From the NCBI GenBank assembly GCA_017795005.1, contig CP051242.1, positions 3,278,119 to 3,342,118 on the forward strand: a stretch of 64,000 nt of DNA. The letters run 5' to 3'. Source of the stretch: Balneolaceae bacterium (GTDB lineage: Bacteria > Bacteroidota > Rhodothermia > Balneolales > Balneolaceae). Under the pieces are notes generated by a model. It made no database searches. It was given only the letters and a program-made list of their open reading frames with translations, and was not told the DNA's origin. Position 1 is the first letter of the stretch, and each line of letters begins with the position of its first letter. Shown here piece after piece: positions 25,144 through 33,835 of the stretch. Position numbers and translations under genes: made by a program.

Positions 25144-25899
25144 CTAAAACAAACTACTCCCCAAAATATACACGCCCATCACAACCAAAAAGAAACCGAA
25201 TCCTTTCTTTAATTTAGCTTGTGGAATTTTCTGACTGAGTCTTCCTCCTACGAAGCTTCCTATGATTCCAATCACAGTAAATATTGCCAGTAACTCCCAA
25301 TTAACGTTTAGTTTTTCGAGTCGAAGAACATCCAGGTATTTATAGAAACCTAACATGCTTTTCGCAGCAATAATGAAAAGACTGGTACCTACTGCAATTC
25401 TCATATCCAGTCCGCCAATCAGAACAAGAGCCGGAATAATCAGGAATCCACCTCCTACTCCAACTAATCCTGTAATTACACCCACAACCAAACCCTCTGC
25501 GATTAATACCCATTTTGGTGCTGAATATCCTTCCTTTCTTTCAACAGGCTTTCCATTCCGGATCATCATAATTGCAGCAAGGATCATTACCACTGCAAAA
25601 ATCAATAATTGTGTATTCCCCGAAATAAACTGAGATAAAGATGCTCCTCCATAGGTCCCCAGCATACCGGGAATCCCAAAAAAGAAGACACTTTTCCAAT
25701 CAACTTCTTTACGGATGGCATAGGGTATCGCTCCTACCAAACTTATCGAAGCAACAACTCCAAGAGATTCAGCAATTGCCACTTTCTCTGGTTCACCAAC
25801 TAAATAAACGAGTACAGGTACCGTAAGAATGGACCCGCCTGAGCCTAAGAGCCCAAGCGATATACCAATCAGTAAGGCACCCAGTAGTGCCCAAAACAT
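25144..25899 (-). CDS. TauE/SafE family sulfite/sulfoacetate exporter
   Basis: The 251-residue membrane protein has the two-repeat TauE/SafE pattern: GISLGLLGSGGSILTVPVLVYL in the first half and GVITGLVGVGGGFLIIPALVLIGG in the second, eight helices in all. Family members export sulfite, sulfoacetate or related organosulfur anions. The start overlaps the stop of the CstB-like gene (TAATG), so the two are translated together. A TauE protein next to a persulfide dioxygenase is what the staphylococcal cst operon has. Confidence 0.93.
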   Translation of the reverse strand: MFWALLGALLIGISLGLLGSGGSILTVPVLVYLVGEPEKVAIAESLGVVASISLVGAIPYAIRKEVDWKSVFFFGIPGMLGTYGGASLSQFISGNTQLLIFAVVMILAAIMMIRNGKPVERKEGYSAPKWVLIAEGLVVGVITGLVGVGGGFLIIPALVLIGGLDMRIAVGTSLFIIAAKSMLGFYKYLDVLRLEKLNVNWELLAIFTVIGIIGSFVGGRLSQKIPQAKLKKGFGFFLVVMGVYILGSSLF

Positions 25900-27317
25900 T
25901 AATTTACCTCAGCAAGAAGATTTTTCTTCTCTAACCAGGGATCAACTGCATCATCGATAAATTGAACATCGTAACCCTTCGACTCCATCAGAGCGGTTGC
26001 AAAGGATGCTCTGTTTCCTGACTTACAGTGAATTAATACAGGTTTATCTTGAGGCACTTCATTTATTCGGTCGAGCAATCTTGTGTGTGAAATATTGATC
26101 GCGTCAGGATGATGACCCGCATCATATTCAGATTTTTTACGGACATCCAGCAAATTATATCCACCAGTTTCCATAAGTGTATCCACCGTTCCTAAATCGA
26201 TAGTAGTAGTGGAAATAAGTTCTACTCCACTTTCAGAAAGCTCTGAAGGTGTAGCATAACCAAGGATGTTATCCAATCCGATTCTTATTAAATCTACTAC
26301 TGCTTCATCTACTTTATCTTCCTCAATAATGAGATAGATATCCTGATCTTCTGTGATATAAGATCCTGCAATCGTGTTAAATTGTTTGTTTATTGTTGAT
26401 AGTAAAGAACCTTCCAGATGTCCGGACATAAACTCGGTTCTTTTACGGGTATCAACGATAACAGCATTGTCTGAAGCACCTTTCGCAACAATCTCTTTCA
26501 CACTCATTTTTTTTGGGGAAGGAAAATCACCAAGTACCTTAGGACCTAACTTGTTGTCCCTTTTCATTCGTGCAAAATACAGAGGCGGCTCAGGTTGTCC
26601 ATCTAAAATATAATCCAAAAAATCCTGTTCAGTAATTGCTGAACGAATAGATGTATTAAATTTCTGCTCGTAGCCCACCGTAGATTTTGGAACAGCACCT
26701 AATGCCTTTCCACATGCACTACCTGCTCCATGTCCGGGCCACAGCTGGAGGTATTCCGGCATTTGTTTGAATTTCTCGAGCGACTTATACAAAACTTTAG
26801 CTGATCCTTCCATTGCCCCAACTTGTCCGGCTGCCGTTTCTAATAAATCCGGGCGACCAACATCTCCAACAAATACAAAATCACCGGAAAGAATACCCAT
26901 TGGCTGATCTGTAGCAGCGCCATCAGTAACTAAATAGCTTACATGCTCGGGTGTATGTCCCGGGCTATATACCGTTGTAAATTTAATGTTCCCGATGTTG
27001 AACTCGTCACCATCTTTGAGCAACTGGAAGTTGTTATCACTTCCTTTCAACCATTCATATTTCCAGTCTTTATCCCCTTCATCCGAAGCGTATACTTTTA
27101 CGCCCCGTTCTGCGAATTCTCTTAATCCGGATAAATAGTCTGCGTGGATATGTGTTTCAGCAGCTGCTACAATTTTCAGATTGTGTTTAGCAGCCAGTTT
27201 TTCGTATCTATCGATATCACGCATTGGGTCAATTACAATTGCCTGTCCGTTTCTTTGACATCCAATCAGGTATGCGTATTGTGCGAGTTTTTCTTCAAAT
27301 ATTTGCTCAAAAAACAT
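25899..27317 (-). CDS. CstB-like persulfide dioxygenase with two rhodanese domains
   Basis: The 472-residue protein has a metallo-beta-lactamase domain (residues 1-240) with iron ligands in THIHADY (55-61), SPGHTPEH and WPGHGAGSACGKA. A degenerate rhodanese domain follows (about 265-350) whose active-site Cys is replaced (LIIEEDK), then an active rhodanese (about 370-465) with the loop HCKSGNRA (Cys near 431). This MBL, pseudo-rhodanese, rhodanese order is that of Staphylococcus CstB, which oxidises persulfides and forms thiosulfate. It should detoxify sulfide-derived persulfides. A clear GGAGTG lies upstream of the ATG. The gene follows the copy B transporter by 36 bases and overlaps tauE. 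Confidence 0.92.
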   Translation of the reverse strand: MFFEQIFEEKLAQYAYLIGCQRNGQAIVIDPMRDIDRYEKLAAKHNLKIVAAAETHIHADYLSGLREFAERGVKVYASDEGDKDWKYEWLKGSDNNFQLLKDGDEFNIGNIKFTTVYSPGHTPEHVSYLVTDGAATDQPMGILSGDFVFVGDVGRPDLLETAAGQVGAMEGSAKVLYKSLEKFKQMPEYLQLWPGHGAGSACGKALGAVPKSTVGYEQKFNTSIRSAITEQDFLDYILDGQPEPPLYFARMKRDNKLGPKVLGDFPSPKKMSVKEIVAKGASDNAVIVDTRKRTEFMSGHLEGSLLSTINKQFNTIAGSYITEDQDIYLIIEEDKVDEAVVDLIRIGLDNILGYATPSELSESGVELISTTTIDLGTVDTLMETGGYNLLDVRKKSEYDAGHHPDAINISHTRLLDRINEVPQDKPVLIHCKSGNRASFATALMESKGYDVQFIDDAVDPWLEKKNLLAEVN

Positions 27318-27353
27318 GTTGTCACTCCTTTAACTTCTAATTTACTAAAATTC

Positions 27354-27761
27354 TTAATGAGGTAATTTACTTTGTAATACTCCGTATGCACCCGCTCCTG
27401 CAATAGCTGCAACTAAAGGCACAATGAAAATGAGGTATCCTGTACCAATCAATGCATACAGCGGTCCTGGACACGCTCCCACTAACGCCCAGCCTAACCC
27501 AAATAATGAACCACCAATGATATATCTTTTTGTGAGGCTGTTATCTTTGGGCTTAATGTTGATTTCATTTCCGGATGTATCCTTTATGTTGAAGCGTCTA
27601 ATCAACATGGTTCCTATCAAACCTACTAAAACTGCCGAACCGATCACGCCATACATATGAAATGAATCGAAAAGAAACATTTCCTGAATTCTGAACCATG
27701 ACACCACTTCTGATTTAATAAGTATAAAACCGAATGCAATTCCTGCTATAATAAATCTCAT
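27354..27761 (-). CDS. YeeE/YedE-type (TsuA-like) transporter, C-terminal half, copy B
   Basis: The 135-residue protein is a close paralogue of the protein at 22439-22846, with the same length and the same Cys motif, ALVGACPGPLYALIGTG, with Ala before Cys instead of Thr. Two of the N-terminal segments are nearly identical between copies (SEVVSWFRIQEMFLFD). It is preceded by AGGAG and lies 10 bases after its partner half. It is the second gene of the operon that continues into the CstB-like gene. Confidence 0.9.
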   Translation of the reverse strand: MRFIIAGIAFGFILIKSEVVSWFRIQEMFLFDSFHMYGVIGSAVLVGLIGTMLIRRFNIKDTSGNEINIKPKDNSLTKRYIIGGSLFGLGWALVGACPGPLYALIGTGYLIFIVPLVAAIAGAGAYGVLQSKLPH

Positions 27762-27771
27762 AATAATCTCC

Positions 27772-28338
27772 TTATCCTAATATGTTTGGAAGAATGAAAT
27801 AGGTTGAAATAATGCCACCTACGAAAAAGCCAATCACTGCAATGAGAGATGCCTTTTGCAAAGTTGCTAACCCTGTGATTGCATGTCCGGAAGTACAGCC
27901 TCCTGCATATCTGGTACCAAAACCGATTAAGAAACCTCCGACAACCAGAATTATAATTCCGGGTAAACTCCCAAGAGCTGACCAGCTAAATAATTCCGAA
28001 GGTACAAAACCGCTTAAATCGGTTAGCCCCATTGCCTGAAGTGAACTTACTGTATCATTTGAAAGGTTTATTGTGTAATTTTCCGGAATAAATAAAGCGG
28101 CGAGAACTCCACCCAGAATAATTCCCAGGGATAATTGTAGATGCCATCTTCCATCTTTCCACCAATTATAGTTGAAGTAAGGAAATTTTTTGGGCATCAC
28201 TGCAGCACACATATGTTGGAAGCTTGAAGAAATACCAAATGTTTTGTTGCCCAGAATCAATAATAAAGGTACCGTCAATCCTATAAGCGGACCCGCTACG
28301 TACCAGGGCATTGGATTAAGTAATAATTCGTAGATCAT
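27772..28338 (-). CDS. YeeE/YedE-type (TsuA-like) transporter, N-terminal half, copy B
   Basis: The 188-residue paralogue of 22856-23422 has the same MPWYVAGPL start and the sulfur-relay motif [16 protein letters not shown]. It is the promoter-proximal gene of the sulfur operon on the minus strand (copy B halves, CstB-like, TauE) and diverges from the GntR regulator gene, with the candidate operator between them. Confidence 0.9.
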   Translation of the reverse strand: MIYELLLNPMPWYVAGPLIGLTVPLLLILGNKTFGISSSFQHMCAAVMPKKFPYFNYNWWKDGRWHLQLSLGIILGGVLAALFIPENYTINLSNDTVSSLQAMGLTDLSGFVPSELFSWSALGSLPGIIILVVGGFLIGFGTRYAGGCTSGHAITGLATLQKASLIAVIGFFVGGIISTYFILPNILG

Positions 28339-28388
28339 TTTTGTATTAATTTTATTTGTTGATCAAAACTAAGAGTTTTGTTAAACTT

Positions 28389-28406
28389 GTTACAACATGT
28401 TATAAC
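28389..28406. promoter_or_regulatory. Candidate GntR operator
   Basis: An 18-bp palindrome with one mismatched pair, GTTACAACATGTTATAAC, lies between the divergent sulfur operon and the gntR-type gene; it contains the perfect 10-mer TGTTATAACA (28398-28407). Symmetric GT...AC half-sites are usual for GntR-family regulators, and the position allows control of both directions. Confidence 0.5.
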
Positions 28407-28427
28407 AACATAATTAAAACATTATTG

Positions 28428-29216
28428 ATGATCGATCATTCTGTTCCCAGACATAAGCAAATAGCAGACCATCTTCGTAAGGAAATCGCAGATAAGGAAT
28501 TTGAACCGGGAGATAAATTACCCTCAGAAAAGAGACTCTGTGATTATTTCGGTGTAAGTCGTATTACCGTACGTCAGGCATTAAAAGCATTAGAAAACGA
28601 AGGACTGATTTTCAAAAAGCAAGGACTTGGTGCTTTTGTAAGTGATGACACAAATGCACAACAGCTTGTACAATTGACCGACTTTTCTGAGGATATGCGG
28701 AGAGCCGGATTTTCAAGTTCTTCGAAGCTTATCAGCTTCAAAAAAGTAGATCCGGAACCCGAAATTAATCCAATATTAGAAGTCCCGCCTAACAGCCCTC
28801 TTATTCGTATAGACCGGGTTAGAATTGGAAATGGTATTCCTGTTGCTGTTGATATAACCTGGTTACCGGCAAGTTATGGGCAACTACTTCTGGATGAAGA
28901 TTTACGTAATAAAACTCTGTACCAAATTTTGGAAGACACCTATTCCATTCCAATTTCTGCGGGCAGGTATAAATTTACTGCTACCAAAGCCGATGCTTAT
29001 ATCGCTAAGCATTTAAATGTTGAAGAAGGAAGTCCCGTCTTTGAAATTGATCGTTGTTCCAGAACTACTGCCGGTAAGAAAGTGTATTATCAAAAACGAT
29101 ATAATAATCCGGAATATATTTCTTATGAAATTGAATTATTCAGAGGTGATGACAGCAGTGAGTCGTGCAAGCAAGGTTTACCCCTTAAAGAATTCATACC
29201 AAAATTTAATCTCTAG
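28428..29216 (+). CDS. GntR family regulator with UTRA domain
   Basis: From ATG 28428 the protein has 262 residues: a winged-helix domain (residues about 5-75) with the GntR signature EPGDKLPSEKRLCDYFGVSRITVRQAL split across recognition helix and wing, then a UTRA effector domain (about 95-240) with the typical LIRIDRVRIGNGIPVAVD strand pair. UTRA members (HutC subfamily) sense small metabolites. An earlier TTG at 28356 would add 24 residues and run through the palindromic site, so it was rejected. Its place opposite the sulfur operon suggests it controls it, which would be unusual because such operons normally use CsoR- or ArsR-type sensors. Confidence 0.92.
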   Translation: MIDHSVPRHKQIADHLRKEIADKEFEPGDKLPSEKRLCDYFGVSRITVRQALKALENEGLIFKKQGLGAFVSDDTNAQQLVQLTDFSEDMRRAGFSSSSKLISFKKVDPEPEINPILEVPPNSPLIRIDRVRIGNGIPVAVDITWLPASYGQLLLDEDLRNKTLYQILEDTYSIPISAGRYKFTATKADAYIAKHLNVEEGSPVFEIDRCSRTTAGKKVYYQKRYNNPEYISYEIELFRGDDSSESCKQGLPLKEFIPKFNL

Positions 29217-29274
29217 TTAGTTATTCATTCGTCAATTCACTATATAATATGAAATTGGAATTTAGCTTTTAGAT

Positions 29275-29811
29275 ATGGACATCTGGGACAATGAATATCC
29301 TGAAAGTACGGAGTATGCGCATTTTTATTCTACCTATGTAGAACTGGTTGACAAAACGAATATCATCAGCACATTAAATAATCAGATGCATGAAGTGTTC
29401 ACACTTATGAACTCTGTACCAGGTAATAAAGCTTATTTTAAATATGCCCCGGATAAATGGACGCTTAAAGAAGTACTCGGGCACATGATTGAGACAGAAC
29501 GTGTTTTTTCCTTTCGGGCTTTAGCAATTAGCCGGGGTGAAAAACAGGAAATCCCTGGGATGGATCAGGATGAGTACATGGAGGGTAACAACTACAATAA
29601 ACGTACGATTTCGAATCTAACTAATGAATATCTGGCTGTTCGGGTTTCTACTATTCATTTGTTAAGCAGTATGACTAAAGAAATGATTAGTAGAAAGGGT
29701 ACTGCCAGTGGGACTGAAGTTACAGTCAGAGCTTTAGCTTTTATTATGGCTGGTCATGTAGCCCATCATTTCGAAATATTGAAAGACAGGTATTTGGGGG
29801 AAGATCAATAG
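29275..29811 (+). CDS. DinB/YfiT-like four-helix metalloprotein
   Basis: The 178-residue protein fits the DinB_2 superfamily, four-helix bundles with a three-His metal site. WTLKEVLGHMIETERVFSFRAL supplies the first His and the C-terminal GHVAHHFEILKDRYL the others. Members include thiol-dependent transferases (bacillithiol or mycothiol S-transferases), and a thiol link would suit the neighbouring sulfur genes, but this is speculation. It follows the regulator gene by 58 bases on the same strand. Confidence 0.85.
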   Translation: MDIWDNEYPESTEYAHFYSTYVELVDKTNIISTLNNQMHEVFTLMNSVPGNKAYFKYAPDKWTLKEVLGHMIETERVFSFRALAISRGEKQEIPGMDQDEYMEGNNYNKRTISNLTNEYLAVRVSTIHLLSSMTKEMISRKGTASGTEVTVRALAFIMAGHVAHHFEILKDRYLGEDQ

Positions 29812-29851
29812 AGCGACCATTTCTACCTTAGGATTCTTAGTTGAAAAAGGC

Positions 29852-30877
29852 TTAATCTTCAGTTAAATATTTGAACAAACCTCTATTAGTACCTAAATAT
29901 AGAACTTCCCTTCCTTCTTCTATTTGAACTATCATATCATTTACCTCGATATTTTCTGGTACTTCATCGAATTGAATTTCTTCCCATGTATAACCATTAT
30001 TGTAACTGGTAAAAAGAAAAAAGGATTTATCGTAAGCTTGTCCACTCAAATAAATTTTACCGGGAGTTAAAGAGCTTGAAGAAAAAACTTTAAAAATATA
30101 CTGTCCAGTTAAAATAGTTTCCCAAGTCTCTCCAAAGTCAAGTGACGAACGAACACCACCTGCAAGCCCCACGACTACATGATCAGAATTGGTTTTATCA
30201 AAATGAATGTCATGATTTTCGTTTTCAGCAAACTCGAGTGTTCTAATAAAATCCCAATTTTGACCATTATCTGTGGATCTATATAAAGTAGGCCTTCCGA
30301 TACTATTAGAACCTCCCATCCAGATTGTGTCACTAGTTTGAGTTTGAAACTCTAAAAAATTTGTTCTGGAAATAGAATCCCATGAGCCAAGTATCACTTC
30401 CCAAGTACTTCCAGAGTCAGTACTTAGTGAAACATTCCCAGCTCCCGATGCATAGAGGCTATTATTTTTTGAATCTAATGTTAAGTTTGACACTCTCGTA
30501 TAAAGACCTTCCTCTCCTCCATAATTAGCCATAAATTCATTCCATTCTCCATCCTCATTCTTATAAATTGTTTCAACTCCATCAGCTAATTCAAAAGTAT
30601 AAGTTCCCGCTAAATAGCTTCCTGATTCTAAATAAACTAACCCTATTACATCCTTTCCCTTTAAACCGAAGCGAGTAATGTTCCCATCTTTTTTTAAATA
30701 AATACCTTCATCAGTTAATAAGAATATTTCATTAGAATAGGCATTAATAGCATTAATATTAACCCCTTTTAAACCTATCCTATTAAGAGGACCTTCAATT
30801 TTAACTTCTGGGTCAGTTGTGCAAAAGGAGATCAGTAGTATTAAACTTAGGAAAATCAGATATGCTCTCTTGTCCAA
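29852..30877 (-). CDS. Lipoprotein with BNR/sialidase-like beta-propeller
   Basis: The 341-residue product has a lipoprotein signal ending LISFC (Cys at residue 19) and a series of BNR-type blades with Asp-box-like S-x-D-x-G-x-T-W motifs (STDSGSTWE, STDNGQNWD, SLDFGETWE, YNNGYTWE). It is probably a surface-exposed propeller of unknown ligand. The only usable start is TTG at 30877; an in-frame stop lies 5 codons upstream. A perfect 20-bp hairpin (30878-30921) abuts that start, leaving no free ribosome-binding site. Confidence 0.8.
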   Translation of the reverse strand: MDKRAYLIFLSLILLISFCTTDPEVKIEGPLNRIGLKGVNINAINAYSNEIFLLTDEGIYLKKDGNITRFGLKGKDVIGLVYLESGSYLAGTYTFELADGVETIYKNEDGEWNEFMANYGGEEGLYTRVSNLTLDSKNNSLYASGAGNVSLSTDSGSTWEVILGSWDSISRTNFLEFQTQTSDTIWMGGSNSIGRPTLYRSTDNGQNWDFIRTLEFAENENHDIHFDKTNSDHVVVGLAGGVRSSLDFGETWETILTGQYIFKVFSSSSLTPGKIYLSGQAYDKSFFLFTSYNNGYTWEEIQFDEVPENIEVNDMIVQIEEGREVLYLGTNRGLFKYLTED

Positions 30878-30921
30878 TTGTTGAGACTTTTATTCTTGAA
30901 TAAGAATAAAAGTCTCAACAA
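30878..30921. repeat. Perfect 20-bp-arm hairpin abutting a start codon
   Basis: Arms 30878-30897 and 30902-30921 are exact reverse complements with the four-base loop GAAT. It lies between the glycosyltransferase stop and the TTG start of the propeller lipoprotein, both on the minus strand. No T-run follows on the minus strand, but TTTTCTTT follows on the plus strand, so it is not a standard terminator for the genes present. Confidence 0.9.
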
Positions 30922-30939
30922 TTTTCTTTAGACGTAAAA

Positions 30940-31944
30940 TCAGACATATTCCGATTTTACTACACCAGCGGAAATGATCCGCTGAACCAACACATCCTCA
31001 TCCGAAATTTCAGGAAGCGTTAAAGCATCTGCATTGATAAGCCAATCCGTTACTTTCTCTTTAAAAGTACCATCTATTGTATAGACAATATGTCCGCCCA
31101 ATTGTTCTAGAGCAGCCGCATTACTTAGTTGTTCGTACTGATTTTTAATTGGAATCGTTAGCAGTTTTTTCCCAAGAAACATTGACTCTGAAGTGGTCTC
31201 AAATCCGGTCGAGGAAATCACACCTGAGCAACTTTCAAAGCTTTTAAGGAAAGTTTCTTTTCCTATTGGTTTTACCTTCACATTTCCTTTTTGATATTCC
31301 TTATTACAAGCAGGTGAAAATATGTGCCATTCAATCTGTTTGATTTGATTAAAGATTGAACATAATGTTTCATGATCAAAAGCGGGCAGATATACGGTAA
31401 TATGATCCCCGGATGTAGGATTTAAGTCTTTAATCTGTTTCCTGATTATTGGTGGTTCAATAAAAGAATCATATCTAAGATAATGTGATCCTACAGCCTC
31501 ACTGAAAGGTGCAAAGTGTTTCATTATCCCTTCGGCCACTAATGATTTCCTTTCTGGTCTGGGTACTTTGGGGGACAGAAACGAAGCTTGATGACTAATT
31601 CCTACACAAGGAATACCAGCTGATTGTGCAGCCCATGCTGTCACTGGCTCAAAATCATTTACTACAAAATCATATTCTTCAACGGGAGCTGACTGTACAT
31701 CTTTGATCAGTTTAACCGGATTCAGGTTTATTGCAGTATTAAACAAATCGACGCTTCCTTTGCTGTCGTAGGTAAGACTTATTCCCCGTGCTTTATACGC
31801 GATCTCACCATCCAGGTCCATGTGAAAGTTATAGCCACTTATTAACACATCCACTTCGGCAAACTCACGAAGTTTAGGTAAAACTACTCTGGCTCTGCTT
31901 ATATGACCATGCCCTGTTCCTTGTACTCCATACAGAATTCTCAT
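30940..31944 (-). CDS. Glycosyltransferase of the MurG/UGT-like fold
   Basis: The 334-residue protein starts ILYGVQGTGHGHISRA, the GxGH nucleotide-sugar glycosyltransferase loop of GT-B enzymes such as MurG, and its C-terminal half has the donor-binding block GVISSTGFETTSESMFLGKKLLTIP. It overlaps the upstream phosphoesterase gene by four bases (ATGA). The acceptor is unknown; coupling to an LpxH-like enzyme points towards a glycolipid or envelope saccharide. Confidence 0.85.
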   Translation of the reverse strand: MRILYGVQGTGHGHISRARVVLPKLREFAEVDVLISGYNFHMDLDGEIAYKARGISLTYDSKGSVDLFNTAINLNPVKLIKDVQSAPVEEYDFVVNDFEPVTAWAAQSAGIPCVGISHQASFLSPKVPRPERKSLVAEGIMKHFAPFSEAVGSHYLRYDSFIEPPIIRKQIKDLNPTSGDHITVYLPAFDHETLCSIFNQIKQIEWHIFSPACNKEYQKGNVKVKPIGKETFLKSFESCSGVISSTGFETTSESMFLGKKLLTIPIKNQYEQLSNAAALEQLGGHIVYTIDGTFKEKVTDWLINADALTLPEISDEDVLVQRIISAGVVKSEYV

Positions 31945-32756
31945 CCGATCATTACTTTTGAATTCATGGTATGTCGCTGAACCAATTGGGTTACTTTCGG
32001 ACTTTCTTTAAGAACTGCATCTTCTTCGTATCTATACAGACTCCATTCAGCTCCATCGTATTCCAAACAGGTCAGATTTTCGATCCAATCACCTGAGTTC
32101 AGATAAATAACCGAACCATGTTCATTTTCATAGCCTCTGATTTTAGGCTGATGAATGTGCCCGCAAACTACATAATCGTAACCTTCATCAATGGCTAACT
32201 CCATTGCAGTTACTTCAAAATCATCAATAAAATTAACGGCTGTTTTTACACTGTCTTTTATTTTCTTGGACAGAGAAATCTTGCCATACCCCAATTTCAT
32301 CGAAATAGTGTTGACCCATCTGTTCAGAAGAATTAATAACTCATACCCTTTTCCTCCAAGTTTGGCTAACCACTTGGAATACTTCATTGTGACGTCAAAA
32401 ATATCACCATGAAAAAACCAAACCTTTTCCCCATTCATCTCTAAAACCAGTTTATCACGAATAAAGAGAGGACCTAATTGCAGACTGGAAATTTTTCTAA
32501 GTGTCTCATCATGGTTACCTGTGAGGTAGTAAATATCCACACCATTTGTCATCATTGTGATGAGTGTACGAATAACGTGCATATGCGCATCCGGCCAGTA
32601 ATACTTTTTAAACTGCCACATATCAATGAAGTCGCCATTGAGTATCACGCGCTTGGGATCGATAGAATTCAGATACTGTACAAGCTCAACGGCATGGCAA
32701 CCTACCGTTCCCAGATGTACATCCGAGATAACAACTGTATCCAGGGTTCTTTTCAT
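31941..32756 (-). CDS. LpxH-like metallophosphoesterase
   Basis: Taking ATG 32756 gives 271 residues beginning MKRTLDTVVISDVHLG. The calcineurin-like motifs are complete: DVHLG, LNGDFIDMW, LTGNHDE, FHGDIFD and VCGHIHQP. The order and spacing match the UDP-2,3-diacylglucosamine hydrolase (LpxH) branch. Upstream in-frame residues from ATG 32819 do not look like a signal peptide or domain. It may act in lipid A synthesis, or on another pyrophosphate, in concert with the overlapping glycosyltransferase. Confidence 0.87.
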   Translation of the reverse strand: MKRTLDTVVISDVHLGTVGCHAVELVQYLNSIDPKRVILNGDFIDMWQFKKYYWPDAHMHVIRTLITMMTNGVDIYYLTGNHDETLRKISSLQLGPLFIRDKLVLEMNGEKVWFFHGDIFDVTMKYSKWLAKLGGKGYELLILLNRWVNTISMKLGYGKISLSKKIKDSVKTAVNFIDDFEVTAMELAIDEGYDYVVCGHIHQPKIRGYENEHGSVIYLNSGDWIENLTCLEYDGAEWSLYRYEEDAVLKESPKVTQLVQRHTMNSKVMIG

Positions 32757-32935
32757 AGTCTGTAATAGATGATTTACCCATAAATATCTCACTATAGTAT
32801 TATCACAGATTAGCTTCATTGTTATTAATTGGTAATCGAAATGTTACCGAATCGTAACCTGATAACTCAGAATCCGGGTTTCGTTTTACAAAATTTGGTT
32901 TACATTGTGGAAGCACTTTTAATCGGAAAAAAGAG

Positions 32936-33388
32936 ATGGCAGAATCAACAGAGAAAAAAATCGTACATGTTCATCTTCCTAAAGAGGAAGCATTTAAAAC
33001 CACATTAACTGCCGGTAAACATGAACTTGTTTCGGACGAACCAACTACGGTAGAAGGCGGTCAAAATCTTGGAGCCGATCCATATGATTACCTGCTCATG
33101 TCTTTAGGAACCTGCACGGTAATGACGGTGAAAATGTATGCCCAACGTAAAGGATGGGAAATTGGAGATATGTATATGGAGCTTCGGCATAACAAGAGTC
33201 ATGTTGAAGATTGCAAAACCTGTGAAGATCCGTCTTCGAAGATTGATGTAATTGAAAAGGAACTCATTATTAAGGGCAACATATCAGATGAGCAAAAGGA
33301 GAAACTCCTGGAAATTTCCAAAAAGTGCCCGGTCCATCGTACCTTACTAAACGAAGTTAGAATAGAAAGTCATATTAGCATTCAATAA
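32936..33388 (+). CDS. OsmC/YhfA-family protein
   Basis: The 150-residue OsmC-fold protein has the two redox cysteines of the family: one in LGTCTVMTVKMYAQRKGW and one in ISKKCPVHRTL, here with extra cysteines in the loop VEDCKTCED. OsmC/Ohr proteins reduce organic hydroperoxides, whereas the YhfA group, which this resembles by its KCPVHRTL end, has no settled role. It is probably cytoplasmic. The start is supported by GGAAAAAAGAG just upstream. Confidence 0.9.
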   Translation: MAESTEKKIVHVHLPKEEAFKTTLTAGKHELVSDEPTTVEGGQNLGADPYDYLLMSLGTCTVMTVKMYAQRKGWEIGDMYMELRHNKSHVEDCKTCEDPSSKIDVIEKELIIKGNISDEQKEKLLEISKKCPVHRTLLNEVRIESHISIQ

Positions 33389-33429
33389 ATCCCTCTGATC
33401 CCCGTTCCTCTCTTCAAGTAAATTGAGTT

Positions 33430-33771
33430 ATGCTTTATAAAACCGCCCTGTTACTAGCTTTACTCCTTTGGGGATGTGAATACCCTTTTCAAAATGAACA
33501 AAATAAGGATGCCCCTATCTGGGTATTTGTAGAATCTGCTGAGCGACAGTGTATAACCCCTGATTATTCATCTCTGGAAGAAGCTGTACAGCAGCTTGAA
33601 AACAACAATATTCAGGTTTTTGATTCCAGCGAAGTTAATTATGTGGTTTGCAGAGCCTGCACATGCCCTTCCGGAACTAACTATAACGCTTTAATAAATT
33701 TAGAAGACGAGAATAACGCTTTAGAATTGGGTTGGCAACGGGTTGACGAGGGCGATGATACCCCCGATTAA
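33430..33771 (+). CDS. Small Cys-rich lipoprotein
   Basis: The 113-residue product has a lipoprotein signal ending LLWGC (Cys at residue 16). After it come a Cys in RQCITPDYSS and a CRACTC cluster, then an acidic tail. No family was recognised. The clustered cysteines could form disulfides or bind a metal. It follows osmC by 41 bases and may share its promoter. Confidence 0.7.
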   Translation: MLYKTALLLALLLWGCEYPFQNEQNKDAPIWVFVESAERQCITPDYSSLEEAVQQLENNNIQVFDSSEVNYVVCRACTCPSGTNYNALINLEDENNALELGWQRVDEGDDTPD

Positions 33772-33835
33772 TTTTTAAACTCTCACTTAGTTTTTCACAA
33801 TTCCTCCCACCATTTTCTATATTCCTTTCAAATAA

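Noticed and set aside
28356-28427. Upstream TTG start for the GntR regulator
   Set aside because: The extra 24 residues would be encoded by the palindromic operator region and do not resemble the start of any GntR protein; ATG 28428 gives the normal length.
32757-32819. Upstream ATG for the LpxH-like gene
   Set aside because: The 21 additional residues precede the canonical start of the metallophosphoesterase fold and look like neither a signal peptide nor a domain.
32820-32935. GGTAA/TTACC and GTTAC/GTAAC inverted pieces before osmC
   Set aside because: The arms are five bases with irregular spacing, which is expected by chance in A/T-rich DNA.
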